This document shows, piece by piece, positions 47,213 to 58,530 of a stretch of 64,000 nucleotides of DNA. The position numbers and the translations under genes were made by a program. Every line of letters begins with the position of its first letter. Position 1 is the first letter of the stretch. The notes beneath the pieces were generated by a model. The model was given only the letters and a program-made list of their open reading frames with translations. It did no database searches and was not told the origin of the DNA. This DNA comes from Larix kaempferi (lineage: Eukaryota; Streptophyta; Pinopsida; Pinales; Pinaceae): positions 19,202,001-19,266,000 of the forward strand of contig BSBM01000150.1 in assembly GCA_027924585.1 (NCBI GenBank). The letters run 5' to 3'.

Positions 47213-48660
47213 GTCCTCCCCACCCAAGATTGTTTGTCCTCAAGCAATTTCAGATTTGGATGCTGCAAAATATTCTCCTCTTCCCATGTGGCATCTTCAT
47301 TTGGTAAGTCATTCCATTGCACTAAATATTCTTTGATGATTCTACTCCTCAACCTTCTTTCCTGTGTCTTCAAAATCTTTTCCGGAACAAGTGTTAGCTG
47401 ACCTTCATCATCCAAAGGAGGAAGTATTTCTGAAGTGATGATTTGTTGACCAAGAGCTTTCTTGAGACAAGAAACATGAAATACATTGTGAATTTTACTC
47501 CCTTCCGGAAGTTCTAGTTCATATGCTACTTCTCCAACCTTTCGCACTACCTTGTATGGCCCATAGTACCTTGGTTTTAATTTTTCTGCTCCATTCTTTT
47601 TTAGAAATGTTTGTTTATAAGGCTGCAACCTTAAATATACTAAATCATTGACTTGAAAGGTTCTTTCTTCTCTATGCCTATCAGCATATTGTTTTTGCTG
47701 ATTTTGAGTAACCTGCAAATTGTCTTTCAAGAGCTTTAAAATTTTTTGGCTCTCTTCCACCCAATATTTAGCCTTTGGGGCTCTACTATCACCAAATATA
47801 ATGTCAGCAAATGTAAGTGCATCATAACCATATAATGCTTTGAAAGGAGACATTCCTATTGACATATGATAAGTGGTGTTGTAGCAAAACTCACCCAAGT
47901 GTAGCCATTTTGCCCATGTTCTTTGCTGCCCTCCCACATAGTTTCTTAGGTATCCTTCCAACCATTGGTTTACTCTCTCTGTTTGTCCATCAATTTTTGG
48001 ATGATAGCTGGTACTTGGAGTCAATTGAGTGCCTACCAATCTAAAAAGTTCTTGCCAAAAAGCATCCATGAATCTACTATCTCTATCACTGACAATGCTC
48101 TTGGGGAGCCCATGCAATCTGAAGATTTCTTTGAAAAAAATATTAGCCATTTGTGGAGCACTAAAAGATTATGTAACAGCAAGGAAATGAGCAAATTTTG
48201 TCAACCTATCAACTACCACATAGATGCAATCCTTACCGAAGGATTTAGGCAATCTGGTGATGAAATCCATGGAAATATTGTCCCATTTTTGCTCCGAAAT
48301 GGGAAATGGTTGTAATAATCGGCTGGACATGTAAGTTCTGATTTGTTTTGTTGACATGCTTTACATTCATTCACATACTTCTGAACATCTTCCTTCAGCC
48401 CCTTCCAAAAAAAATCTTTGCCTCAACTGTCTATAAGTTTTGAAGATCCCCGGATGGCCCGCTAGTGGGGAATCATGTGCTTCTTGCAAAATTCGGTACT
48501 TGAGCTTGGAGTTATGAACTAAATAAATTCTTCCCTTATAATATATCAGCCCATTCAAAATCCTATAATTATCATCCCCTTTGATTCCATCCAACACATC
48601 ACAAGCAAATTTGTCTTTGGCATATTCAACTAGTAGCATGTTTTTCCAATCCTTAGCAAT
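47191..48660 (-). pseudogene. Integrase and chromodomain, gypsy element 2
   Basis: The zinc-binding part reads AGHPGIFKTYRQLRQRFF. Then an extra T in a T run (about 48411-48418) shifts the frame. It returns near 48322, after which [20 protein letters not shown] starts the catalytic core. A TAA at 48169-48171 interrupts it. The core then continues LHGLPKSIVSDRDSRFMD, YHPKIDGQTERVNQWLEGYL and CYNTTYHMSIGMSPF. The tail has EYLVQWNDLPNEDATWEEEN, a chromodomain-like block that may direct insertion to heterochromatin in such elements. Coding ends inside the LTR. Confidence 0.92.
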
Positions 48661-49248
48661 ATCCATGAGAGAAAAAGAAGGTCTTCTTGACAAAGCATCT
48701 GCTACTATTATATTCTTTCATTTGACATATTCAATATCAAAATCATAAGCTTGAATCTTGCTTACCCACTTTTGTTGCCTTTCATTTAGATCTTTTTGGG
48801 TGAGAAAGTGTCTTAGACTATTGTGGTTAGTTTTCACCAAAAACTTGCTACCCACCAAGTATTGTCTGCATTTGGCCAATGCATGCATAATGGCCAGCAT
48901 TTCTTTATCATAGATGGAGTAAAATTTTTCATGAGGCTGCAACTTTCTGCTCTCAAAGGCTATGGGGTGTTTGTCTTGCTTTAGGACAGCCCCTATTCCT
49001 CCACCTGAAGCATCACATTCCACAACAAAAGGTTTAGTAAAATCAGGAAGTGCAAGTATGGGACAACTACTCATTACCTCTTTCATTTTTTGGAAGGCCT
49101 TTTCAGCCTCTTCATCCCACTTGAAAGCATCCTTCTTAGTCAAATCAGTGAGTGGAGAAGTCAACTTGGAGAACCCTTTCACAAATTTTCTGTAGTAGGT
49201 GCATATGCCAATAAAGCCTCTCAATTCGGTAATATTTTTTGGTGATGG
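48661..49248 (-). pseudogene. RNase H, gypsy element 2
   Basis: Reads MRGFIGICTYYRKFVKGFSK, then FVVECDASGGGIGAVLKQD and HEKFYSIYDKEMLAIMHALA with the usual D and E positions, then NERQQKWVSKIQAYDFDIEY. A TGA at 48718-48720 replaces a glycine codon expected from the related element (KGKKN). After it the frame goes on with IVADALSRRPS. Confidence 0.9.
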
Positions 49249-50004
49249 TCATTCCAAGATAGCCCTGATTTTTTCCATGTGTACCTTCACTCCTTCTTGC
49301 CCAATAATGTGCCCAAGATACAATAGTTCTTTCATCCCAAACTTACATTTTGATAACTTAGCAAATAAGGACTCTTCTTGCAAGTTGTTCAACACAATCT
49401 CTAACTGCTGCAAATGCTCTTCCCATGTTTTACTGTAAATGAGAATATCATCAAAGAAAATCAAAAAAAACCTTCTTAGTTGCTTGCAAAATATCCTACT
49501 CATACATGCTTGAAAGGTGGCTGGAGCATTAGTTAACCCAAAAGGCATGGCAAGAAATTCAAAGTGGCCAAAATGACATCGAAAAGCGGTCTTTTGCACA
49601 TCTTCATCTTTCATTCGAATTTGGCGATACCTTGATCTAAGGTCAATTTTTGAGAAGTATTTGGCCCCATGTAGCTCATCCATGAGCTCATCAATCCTAG
49701 GAATAGGATACCTATTATTGATAGTCTTTTTGTTCAAGGCTCTAAAATCTATGCACATTCTCAATGTTCCATCTTTTTTCTTCACTAGCACTACTGAAGA
49801 AGCATAAGGGCTAGAGCTTAGTCTAATGAGTCCCAACTCTAGGAGTTCTTGGACAGCTTTTTCAATCTCATCTCTGAACTTTTTAGGATGTCTATAAGGT
49901 GGTATCTGAATGGGTGAAGTACCCTCCTCCAAAATAATACTGTGCTCAACCCCCCTATCCGGTGGCCTACCATGTGGAAGGTCTCTAAAAACCTTTTCAT
50001 ATTT
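49249..50004 (-). pseudogene. Reverse transcriptase, gypsy element 2
   Basis: Reads PIQIPPYRHPKKFRDEIEKA, SSVVLVKKKDGTLRMCIDFR, KIDLRSRYRQIRMKDEDVQK, FGLTNAPATFQACMSRIF and the catalytic FFDDILIYSK. The active-site pair of aspartates is intact. The stop at 49249-49251 (TGA) stands where W is expected (ILEWP in the related element is ILDWP). Confidence 0.93.
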
Positions 50005-50700
50005 TTACAAAAGTCTCTCTCTCTCCTTTGGGTGTTTGACAATATTTATAGTTGGCTTGGGAGATGTAATATGACATTCAGCAGCCCATTCTATATCCCC
50101 ATGCCTTAATATAGATCTCATACTATTGCAAGTTACTACTTGATTTGGATAAGTGTGTTGCCCTCTCACAATTCTTTGTACTCCTTTTGAATCTTGGAAT
50201 TTCATTTCGGGAATTTGATAATTTACTATATGCTCTCCTATTGAATACAGCCATTGCACTCCCAAAACCACATTAGCATCAGCAACATCAACCACATAAA
50301 AAATATCAACAAAAGTATAGTTACCTACGGTGACTTGCAGCTTTGGAACCCATGTTTTGCATTGCATTGTGTTGTGACCGAGAATGACAACTGTGAAGCC
50401 ATTAAATGGTTCAATAGGTGTTTTTCTTTTCTCTACCATCTCTGCATCAATGAAGTTATGAGTGGCTCCTCCATCTACCAAAACTAAAGTTCTTTGTCCT
50501 TGTACCACATCTTTGCATCGGATAGTATGATAGCGAGGCACTGCTAAAAGCACTGCCATTCTTGCTTTGTCTGGTGAAGGCTGATTTTCTTCTTGTCTTT
50601 CCTCTTCTACTGCTGTCTCATATGCCTCTTCTTGATCTGAAATATGTCCATCTTCATCCATGCCCCCATCATACCCCTCATTATCATAAAATACTTCTAT
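50005..50700 (-). pseudogene. Protease, gypsy element 2
   Basis: Part of the same frame as gag. LVDGGATHNFID near 50440-50475 is the aspartic protease active-site loop. YYVVDVADANVVLGVQWL-like sequence follows. A TAA at 50005-50007 then interrupts the frame before the reverse transcriptase. Confidence 0.88.
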
Positions 50701-51981
50701 GTATTGAGCCTTTCCTTTGGTACATTTGTGCCTCGGTGTCCATGGTTGGAAGCATGTGAAGCACAATTTCTTTTTTCTAAGTTCATCCCTGTTTAGTCCC
50801 TCTTTTTTATTCCTCTCAAATGACTCTCTTTGCCAAGGTTTCTTATCATATCCATCCCTTTGCCAAGGTTTCTTTTCAAATTTGTAGCTAGGCTTAGGAG
50901 GAAATCTCGTTCTAGGAAGCACATTTTGGAGATCCCTAGTCAAGCTCATTGCATCTTTTAATGTAGTTGGCTTGTGGGCTTTGACCAAACCTCTTAAGGG
51001 TTCAGCCAAACCTTCAGTGAACAACAATACTAATCTTCCCATAGATACATCAGCCACCTTGACTGATAATTTTTTAAAGTCCAACATATATTCGGTAGGG
51101 GACCCAGTTTGCTTCAATTGAGCTAGTTCTTTGAAAGGCAATTCTGGATCTTTTTGTTCAAATATTTCTAGTACCTTGTCAACAAATTTTCCATATGTTT
51201 TAACCTGATTATGACTCAAGGTTTTCAGCCCATGAAATCACCATTCATTGGCATCTCCTTCCAAATGCAAAATGGTCATTTTTAATGCATCCTCTGCCAA
51301 CATAGGATTCAGCTGAAAATATACATCCAATTTTTGCACCCAAGTGTTAGCAGAATTTTGAGAAGAACCATCAAAAGTAGGAAGTGACATTTTTCCAATA
51401 GCACTATTCAATTCTTTGTTTTGGAATGGACTCCTATTGTCTCCCTTCCTTTTAATATTTTGCATAGCATCAATGTAGTCACTGAGTGGTACACCTCTTT
51501 TACACTCTTCATTCAAATCATTCCAATCATTTACTAGTTTCTTGTAATCCAATTCAAGATTGGGCTCTTCTTTGGGTGTGAGAAATTTAGGTGCAGTATG
51601 CCTTTGTGTGCTTTGAAATTCATCAGGTCTATTATGAGGTCCTATACTTGAAAAAATATGCTCATTCTCTTTCATCTTTTCCCCTGAGTGTGAACCACTA
51701 TTACCTCCTATCATCCCTTTGCCTGAAAGTTGGCTACCCAACAATTCGAAACCTTTCATCATTTGTTTATTCATATCTAGCATAACCAGGGTAATTCCTT
51801 CAAAACATGGTTTTAAGGCTTCAATAAATTCCTCCTTATGTCTTAATTTTTCCTCCTCCTCTCTACCCATTGTTTTAGAAAAAAACTCTTTTTCTGCTAC
51901 TATATCTTCTTCAACCAAAACTTCTTCAACTACTGATTCAAAGAGTGATGGTTTATTTGTTTGGCTTCTTGTTAATACCAT
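50701..51981 (-). pseudogene. gag, gypsy element 2
   Basis: Start chosen at ATG 51981 (MVLTRSQTNKPSLF), just inside the primer site; upstream in-frame codons would overlap the LTR. An acidic N-terminal region is followed by the core: KMSLPTFDGSS, KLDVYFQLNPML, LHLEGDANEW. A TGA (51238-51240) replaces a second W. The core continues FHGLKTLSHNQ, ELPFKELAQLKQTGSP and GLAEPLRGLVKAHKPTTL. The zinc knuckle CFTCFQPWTPRHKC (C-x2-C-x7-H-x-C) lies near 50725-50766. Confidence 0.9.
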
Positions 51982-51997
51982 CAGGTGCCAAGACCAT

Positions 51998-52009
51998 GCT
52001 CTGATACCA
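51998..52009 (-). other. Primer-binding site, gypsy element 2
   Basis: Minus strand TGGTATCAGAGC, two bases inside the 5' LTR. Perfect initiator methionine site. Confidence 0.92.
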
Positions 52010-52011
52010 CT

Positions 52012-53779
52012 TGTAATGACCCTTTTTAAATTTTTTATTAAAATGCCAATTTTTCCACTTTTTCCCCAATTTCGACCTTTGACTAGTTTTACTGTTTTGA
52101 CCTCCAAATCAACCCAAATGCTCCCAAATCTTCTGTAGGAGTGTATGAATGGTATTTAGACTTGAATATTAGGTTCAGGGATGTTTTATGGCCCTCCAAA
52201 TACTGCTGCAAACTTGATTTGTATTTTGATCAATATATGTAGTTTTGACTAGTAATTTGTGCATCAAATCCCCCCGGGGTAACACTGCAAATGGCCTTCC
52301 AAATGCCTCCAAACTCCCACGAATTTATGAACAGAGATATGTAATGTGTTAAGTATGTGATTAAGGTCTCATATGCACCATTAATTGATTTTTACTACTG
52401 TTCTAACTCTCTCACATTCAACAGCAAAAACCCCCAATTCGACCCTTGGGGAAATGACACTATTTCACCTCTCAATACAAACAAACTAAGTAAAAATGCT
52501 TCAAATGCTCAAATACAGTACATGAAACTTGTAGAATATATCCATGGAAGTATATGAATCACAAATTTATCAGAGAATCATCCATCCATTCGAAATAATC
52601 AACCTTATAGTGTCATACATCAAAGCATTGGGGAAATAGACATTGTTTGCTCATTAATCAATAATTTTGCATATATTCAATGGGTATTTCAACGTGAGAG
52701 TTTCTGAATATGAAGAACAGAGGATATGAAGCTATTACAATCAGAAAAATATCATATGAAGCTCTCCCAATGAGTGCAAGATCTCACCCAAAGCGCAATC
52801 CCTCAAGGAGCCTGAATATGCCTTCAAAATTGGAAATGGTGGAGAGAAAGTGCTGCACTAAACCAAACCATCAAACTTCCTGTAGCTGATACCTGCAAAT
52901 AAAACTCCATTAAAGCACCATGAAAGACCTGAGTGGCCTCTCCAAACACCAACTTGGATGGGAATCTTTCACTCTAGAAATTGGCTAAGGCAAGAAACTA
53001 GTCATCCATTAATTCTCTCTTCACAAATGCAATTTTTCTCAAATCATCAAAAGCCATTCTCATACTTGATTTCTACATTTTATAACCAACATTAGCCTTC
53101 AAGGGGTTGAAATCCTCTCAATAGATTCAATAAATTTCCATTTAGAAAATATTCCTCATTTGCCACTTGTCTCCTAGTTCCAACCTTCCATCTTCTCCCA
53201 AATTCGAATTTGAGTCTCTTTAGCTTCCCCCAGCTCCATGAGCACCTTCCTTGAGCCTATTTTTGCGGCTGAAATGTCATAATGGTCAGGTGTAAGAAGT
53301 CAGGTCCGAATTTTGTCATAAATGTCATAGATACTTCATTATTGTTGTCATAAAACTAGGGAATCTAGCCCAAGTGTCCACTAGTCTCCAATTTGACTCT
53401 TCCTCTCCCATGGAGGTTACTATTCCATCCCATTTCGACCTAAGATGCTAAATTCCATGTGTTATGACTTACCAACTCACCCAAGAGTGTTCACCTTCCC
53501 ATGAATTCGAATTGGCAAGAGAGAGCTGCCATGTGTCATTAAAAAATCAAACTAGTGTGGGTCCCACCACCTTCATATGTCTCCAAAACCACTTGCCACT
53601 TAGAATTTATCTTGAATTTATTTATTCACCATATTTATTAAATGCTTGAACCCTTCTAATGTCTACATATCATTTATTAGCTTCCTTATTACCATCCCAC
53701 ATGTGCCCATCCAACCTAGGAAACTAGTAGGATTGATGGGATTGTCTTACTATGCACTTATTTGAATGGGGGCATTACA
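52012..53779 (-). repeat. 5' LTR of gypsy element 2
   Basis: 1768 bp, the same length as the 3' LTR and differing by scattered substitutions and balanced one-base indels. Confidence 0.92.
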
Positions 53780-53784
53780 AATTG

Positions 53785-54107
53785 TAGTCAAGGAAGAGAA
53801 CAAGCTAAAAGGAAAAGGGCCTAATGAACAACATGCCTAAGACAATCAACAACAGTCTCAAGGTGATTTCATCATTCACAACTCGTATTCTGAAAACGAT
53901 CAATGATTCATTCTCCCATGCAAGCGAATTCTCTTGGTCCTTGTTTTTTCAGTTTACTAGTTATAGGGGCTTCTTTAGATCCCCTAGTTCTATAGTCACA
54001 AGGAAAAGAGTTACTATCTGATAACATACCTTCTACTTTTGTGAACATGTTTGGTTTGTTTTTATTATCGTTACAGATAGGACAGTATTTTCTATTTTTT
54101 TTAAAAA
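53785..54107. other. Right flank of gypsy element 2
   Basis: About 320 bases that join, after removal of the element, to 45439. Plus-strand frames are glutamine- and lysine-rich but broken. No gene named. Confidence 0.4.
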
Positions 54108-55326
54108 CCTATGTTGCACGAGGACCCATCCCCTCCAAAATTTCCTACGTTTCCTGCGTTCCCACGTTCCAGGGACTTTGGAACTCCTCGAAAACTTCCC
54201 CAATTCATCGGGAACTCCGCTGGGGACTTGGGGACTTTTGAGCCGTACCCTAAACGTACCCATCAAAATCGGAAACTTCTCAGGAACATCCCCAACCAAT
54301 CAGGGACTCCTAGATGTCCCTTGACCTGCACAATTAAAATAAAAATAAAATAAAATAACAAAAAAATTAAAATTTTTATTTAGAAACCTTACCTAACACC
54401 CCCCCAAACCTAACCCTCCCCCTATTCCTTTAACCCGCAACCCCCTCCTATTCCCTCTACTATATCCTACGTTCCTAACCTACACGGTAACTCACTGCAC
54501 CCACATAACCCTTTTCTCTACCCATCACTCCAACACTCCAGCACCTACATAACCCTTTGCTCTATGGTTCTACCCATCACTCCCCGCGTGGCTACTTGCT
54601 AAGTCGGCTCCCGTATGTAGTCCCACGCACAACTCCCCTGTTAACGGCTCCCCTGCCTGCAATCCCACACGTGCCCCTCTCAGCTTGAAGACCACAGCTC
54701 GCAACCCCCTTTCGAGTCTCAAGCTCTCGACACATGCTCAAAGTTTGATTTTATGGCTCAACACAGGCTCATACTCATAGTGAGTTTGCCCCCTCTCAGC
54801 GATAACACACTGCACAGCATAGCTATTTCATATTTTATATCTTACATTTTATTTTTATTTTTTTTTGATAAAAATCTCAGCACATGCTATTATAGTTTTA
54901 TAAAAATATAATTTAGTTTTTACAAATGTCAAATTACAAATATAAATTTATTTGGTATTTAAATTTCGAAATGATTCATCATTCATGTACACAATGTGGT
55001 AAAATTTTAAATTTTTGTTAATGTTTTAACTTTCAAGTTTTAAGTTACTGTTTTAACTTTTAAGTTTTCAGTTTTAGATCTTAGGCATGTATCTAGAGTC
55101 TTCAATATTTAGTTTTGACAATGGACAGTGATGATTGGACAATACTTTATATTTCATTTTCTAATTTGGATTTCATAATTAGTTCTACTTTTTATTTCAA
55201 TATTTTTTATTTTAATATATATATAATTGTCATCCCCTGAAAAATTGGGGGTGCGCTCTAGCCATCCCGGAAACACGTCCCTGCGTCCCCCACATCCCCC
55301 TGTCCCCGAGGCCAATGCAACATAGG
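54108..55326. mobile_element. Possible TIR DNA transposon, 1.2 kb
   Basis: CCTATGTTGCACGAGGACC opens the interval. The reverse complement of its end reads CCTATGTTGCATTGGCCTCG. These give an 11 base perfect match and a longer imperfect inverted repeat. AAAAA stands on both sides and could be a target duplication, though A runs are common here. The first 250 and last 90 bases are unlike their neighbours, with many GGGAC/GTCCC and CCCC words. The middle is AT-rich. No transposase is visible. Confidence 0.55.
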
Positions 55327-56490
55327 AAAAAACTAATTCTATTTGGTACAAGGCTCTCGATCTATTTAGTTAATGATTGTTTATTCTACAATGCTAATCT
55401 CAGACATTATTCCTTACATGGGGAAATTAGGTCTGTTATGATGTAACTATTTTCGTACAGTAATCTAATATAGAATCCTAATAAGAAAAAAAAAATTGCT
55501 AGGTTGAACTAGGCAATCAAGAAAAAGCATAACTGAATTTTGAAAAAGAAATAAAAAACATTACAATTGGAATGCACTATTCTTAGTGTTCACCACTTAA
55601 AATGCAATGAGGATTTTTTCTCAAACATGGTTCTATGAGATTTTTTCTCAAACATTGACATTTTTTTTCAAGTCTTTAATTAAAGCCTATTGAACCATAT
55701 TTACTATTGAAAATTGAAAATAGATACTTTAGTTGTCCATAAATTCCATTGAAAATTGGCATAAACTCCGTAGAAACAATGGATATAAGGGAATTTTTTA
55801 GTCAACTAGATGATACTTCTAACCCTCGTAATCTAATTATTTTTCACGCTCTGGATTGAATAAAAATTATTTTCCCAATGATCAGTCTTAATAGAGAAAT
55901 TTGTCCTTATTTAATATATATAAAGAACAATACAACATAGTTGAGACTTTCATCCATTTTTTCATTTCAAATAAGAAAAAAAAATTATTTTAACTTGCCA
56001 ATATACAGGGGTTAAAACAAAGATAGCCCTTCAAATTGAAATATGACCATCACCTTCAAATTTGATCCCTGTTCATCATATGCCCATAGTTACTTGCAAC
56101 ATATCCACGCTAGAACTAATACAAGCATTTATCCATCTTGTTTCTGCTATGTGTTTCAGCTACAGGGGACCATTCCCTTGTATTTGCAGCCTTCTATGTG
56201 CTCATGTTTCAGCCTTTCAGGTACATGTAATTTATCCCCTTGTGTGTGCAGCCATTAGTATTGCAGTTTATATCAGACCCAAAATCTTGTGACATCGAGG
56301 ATTATCTATCCGGACAATAGTGGACTGAAAATAGATAACTCCGTGTGATGAAAAGATAATGTCCTGAGCAGTAATGGTATTGCAAGGCACCAACTGTGAA
56401 TTTGCTATGCTGCATTAGACAGGTAAGTCCTTTAAAGAAGGATAACCTCCACAATAACTTGCTTATTGTGCATGTGAACACTCTAAAAAT
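55327..56490. other. No gene seen
   Basis: AT-rich sequence with no recognisable domain on either strand. Confidence 0.4.
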
Positions 56491-56527
56491 AATATATATA
56501 TATATACATAGAGAGAGAGAGAGAGAG
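56491..56527. repeat. TA/GA compound microsatellite
   Basis: A run of TA dinucleotides passes through ACATA into a run of GA dinucleotides. Confidence 0.85.
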
Positions 56528-57022
56528 TCACACAGGGCTTGCCAGGTCAATGAAAGCTAAGCATTATTATTTATTATTGCCCCCTCCAGGATTCAAGTCC
56601 CCAAATAAGTGACAAGTTCGCCCTTTCGGGGACCAGCATATGGCCATCAAAAAAAGTGGCATGATATCCCACCTTTTGGTAGGTTACAAGTGCCTAGCAC
56701 TGGTATCAAGAAAGCATCTCTAAGACGTTTTCAAAATAATATCGTTTTGAAAAAAGAGATGCTAATGTCCAGTCTTATACTTACAAATCATGCTTGCAAA
56801 GATTTAAATGGAAATTGGCTACAAATTTGTTCGTCGATTGGGGTTTATCAACTACTCTGTTGCTTTTCTTCTAGTTCAATGTCCCAATGAAATGACTATA
56901 TTATTAAAATCCCTACATTGAAGAAAGTATAATAATTGTCAAATAAATTTCAAGCCTTGCACTACCGAAGAAAGTGTAGTTTTTCTCCTTGTAGTGGTTT
57001 TCAACGTCCAGCGAGAAAGAAT
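56528..57022. other. Left flank of the young copia element
   Basis: No supported gene. The last bases, AGAAT, are the left copy of the target duplication. Confidence 0.45.
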
Positions 57023-58320
57023 TGTTAGCATTTGATAGCTCGGTGGCACTCCTGCATCAGGTGCCTAGGTGCAGGGGTCAATAACTTGGAGTCTCATTAA
57101 TGTTCTTAAAGTTACTTTATTAATGTGTTTTTATTAAAGTACCTTTTTGATGTGACTTTATGATTTAAAAGTGAGTCGCACTTTATTATGTTTCTAAAGT
57201 GACTTTAAGTCATAAAGTGTACTTTTTAAATATTTAGGGTAATATGACTTTTCAAAAAAAAAATTGTTGTAAAGTTCACTTAGGAGATTTAAGTGAGTGA
57301 GAGATTAGATCCCAGCCATAGTTCTCTTGGCCAAGATCTAATCTCGTCCGTTGAAATTGAAAAGTTATGAGAATAACCCTAATAGGGTAAATAAAAAGTG
57401 TATGAGACTCCATTTTGGACACACATCTCAAGAGAAGAAGAGGTGAGGGCACGCATTCCCAAGAGAAAGAAGAGGTTTGAGCAATGAGAGGAAGAGAAAA
57501 GAAGTCAACCCAAAGGAAGGGCTCGAATTTCAAGAAGGGGCACGTTTTTCCAAGAGGGGCGCACTTGCTGAGAGAGTCAGCGGTTTTCTTTTCTGTAAAA
57601 TCTGCCTGAGAATTGACTGCAGGCCATACTGCAGTGATTTGGCACACTTTTCAAGGCAGAAAAGTGGCTCAATAATATAGGGGGTTTCAGCATTTCATGG
57701 AGGGGCCGTACAGCTGAGAATGAAGGCCGTACAGCAGAAGTTCAACTGCTGTTGGCACAAATTTCGAGGTACTGTAGCAGCTGCCTGTCAGATCAGAATT
57801 TAAATAATCCTGTGCACACATACCGAGGAAGTAAATGCTGCTTGTGGTGATCATACAGTGAAGCTGTGTATGCTGATTTCCTGTAGCTCACTGGGTTTAC
57901 TTTGGCAAGCATTTCCAGGTTGAGGAAGGGCACAGAATTTGAGGTTCTATTCTGATTTTTCTATCTTATGCTGTCATCCTCTCTGTAATGTTTCTCTCTT
58001 AAGCTCAATAAAGAATTTCTTCTCTTGGCTGGTTTTTTCCCCGAAGTGTGGGGTTTTTCCAGGGTCATGGTTGACCAAAAATTTCTGTGTTGAGTGTGTG
58101 AAAATGCTGATTACAGTCTGCTGTTTTGTTATTAATTTCTGCTGCTTATAGTGCTTTATGAACAGTGTTTTGACTTATAGCCACTCATAAAGTGCATGCC
58201 TGTGATATGTGGTGTGTGTATGACTGTAGAAGTTCATTATCAAAGGTTCATGAAGTGTTTGACTAATTCTGTCCTAGTACTGTGTGCAAGCAGAACTTAG
58301 AATTTGTTTGATTTTCAACA
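57023..58320 (+). repeat. 5' LTR of the young copia element
   Basis: 1298 bp. It contains AATAAA at 58007-58012, a likely poly(A) signal, and short repeats around CCGTACAGC and ACTGCTG. Near-identical to 60031-61329. Confidence 0.93.
58007..58012 (+). terminator. Poly(A) signal in copia LTR
   Basis: AATAAA within GCTCAATAAAGAATTTC. The same word recurs in the 3' LTR near 61015, where it would end the element's transcript. Confidence 0.55.
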
Positions 58321-58332
58321 TGGTATCAGAGC
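58321..58332 (+). other. Primer-binding site of the young copia element
   Basis: TGGTATCAGAGC directly after the LTR. Perfect initiator methionine site. Confidence 0.93.
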
Positions 58333-58530
58333 TGGGGCTCTGAGATTTCAGTGGACTGTTGGGCAGCAGAGAAGTGCTGATATTTTTCTTGTAGATGATG
58401 TGCATGTGAAGTTACAGCTGTCTGTTAATTTTTTTTTTTTGAGAGTGAGCAGAGAAGTGTTGGCTCAGTACAGTTGATATTTTTGGTCAAAGAAGGCAGA
58501 GTGTGCTTTGTTGAAAAAGAACAGAAGAAA

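Larger units (their letters stand above)
45445..53779 (-). mobile_element. Chromodomain-type Ty3/gypsy element 2, fairly young
   Basis: Both LTRs are 1768 bp (45445-47212 and 52012-53779). AATTG stands on each side (45440-45444 and 53780-53784), a perfect target duplication. A perfect methionine primer site lies inside the right LTR and a TGGGGAGGA purine tract inside the left one. All polyprotein domains are present in gypsy order on the minus strand. Only five in-frame stops and a compensating pair of single-base shifts interrupt the coding sequence. By eye the LTRs are about 97-98% identical. It is the same lineage as the element at 21443-31194 but younger. Confidence 0.95.

Noticed and set aside
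47195-49438. Plus-strand open frames across gypsy element 2
   Set aside because: They are antisense to the well-matched polyprotein domains on the minus strand.
57276-57647. 123-residue minus-strand open frame, repeated at 60284-60655
   Set aside because: It lies within the copia LTRs, is duplicated only because the LTRs are, and has no domain.
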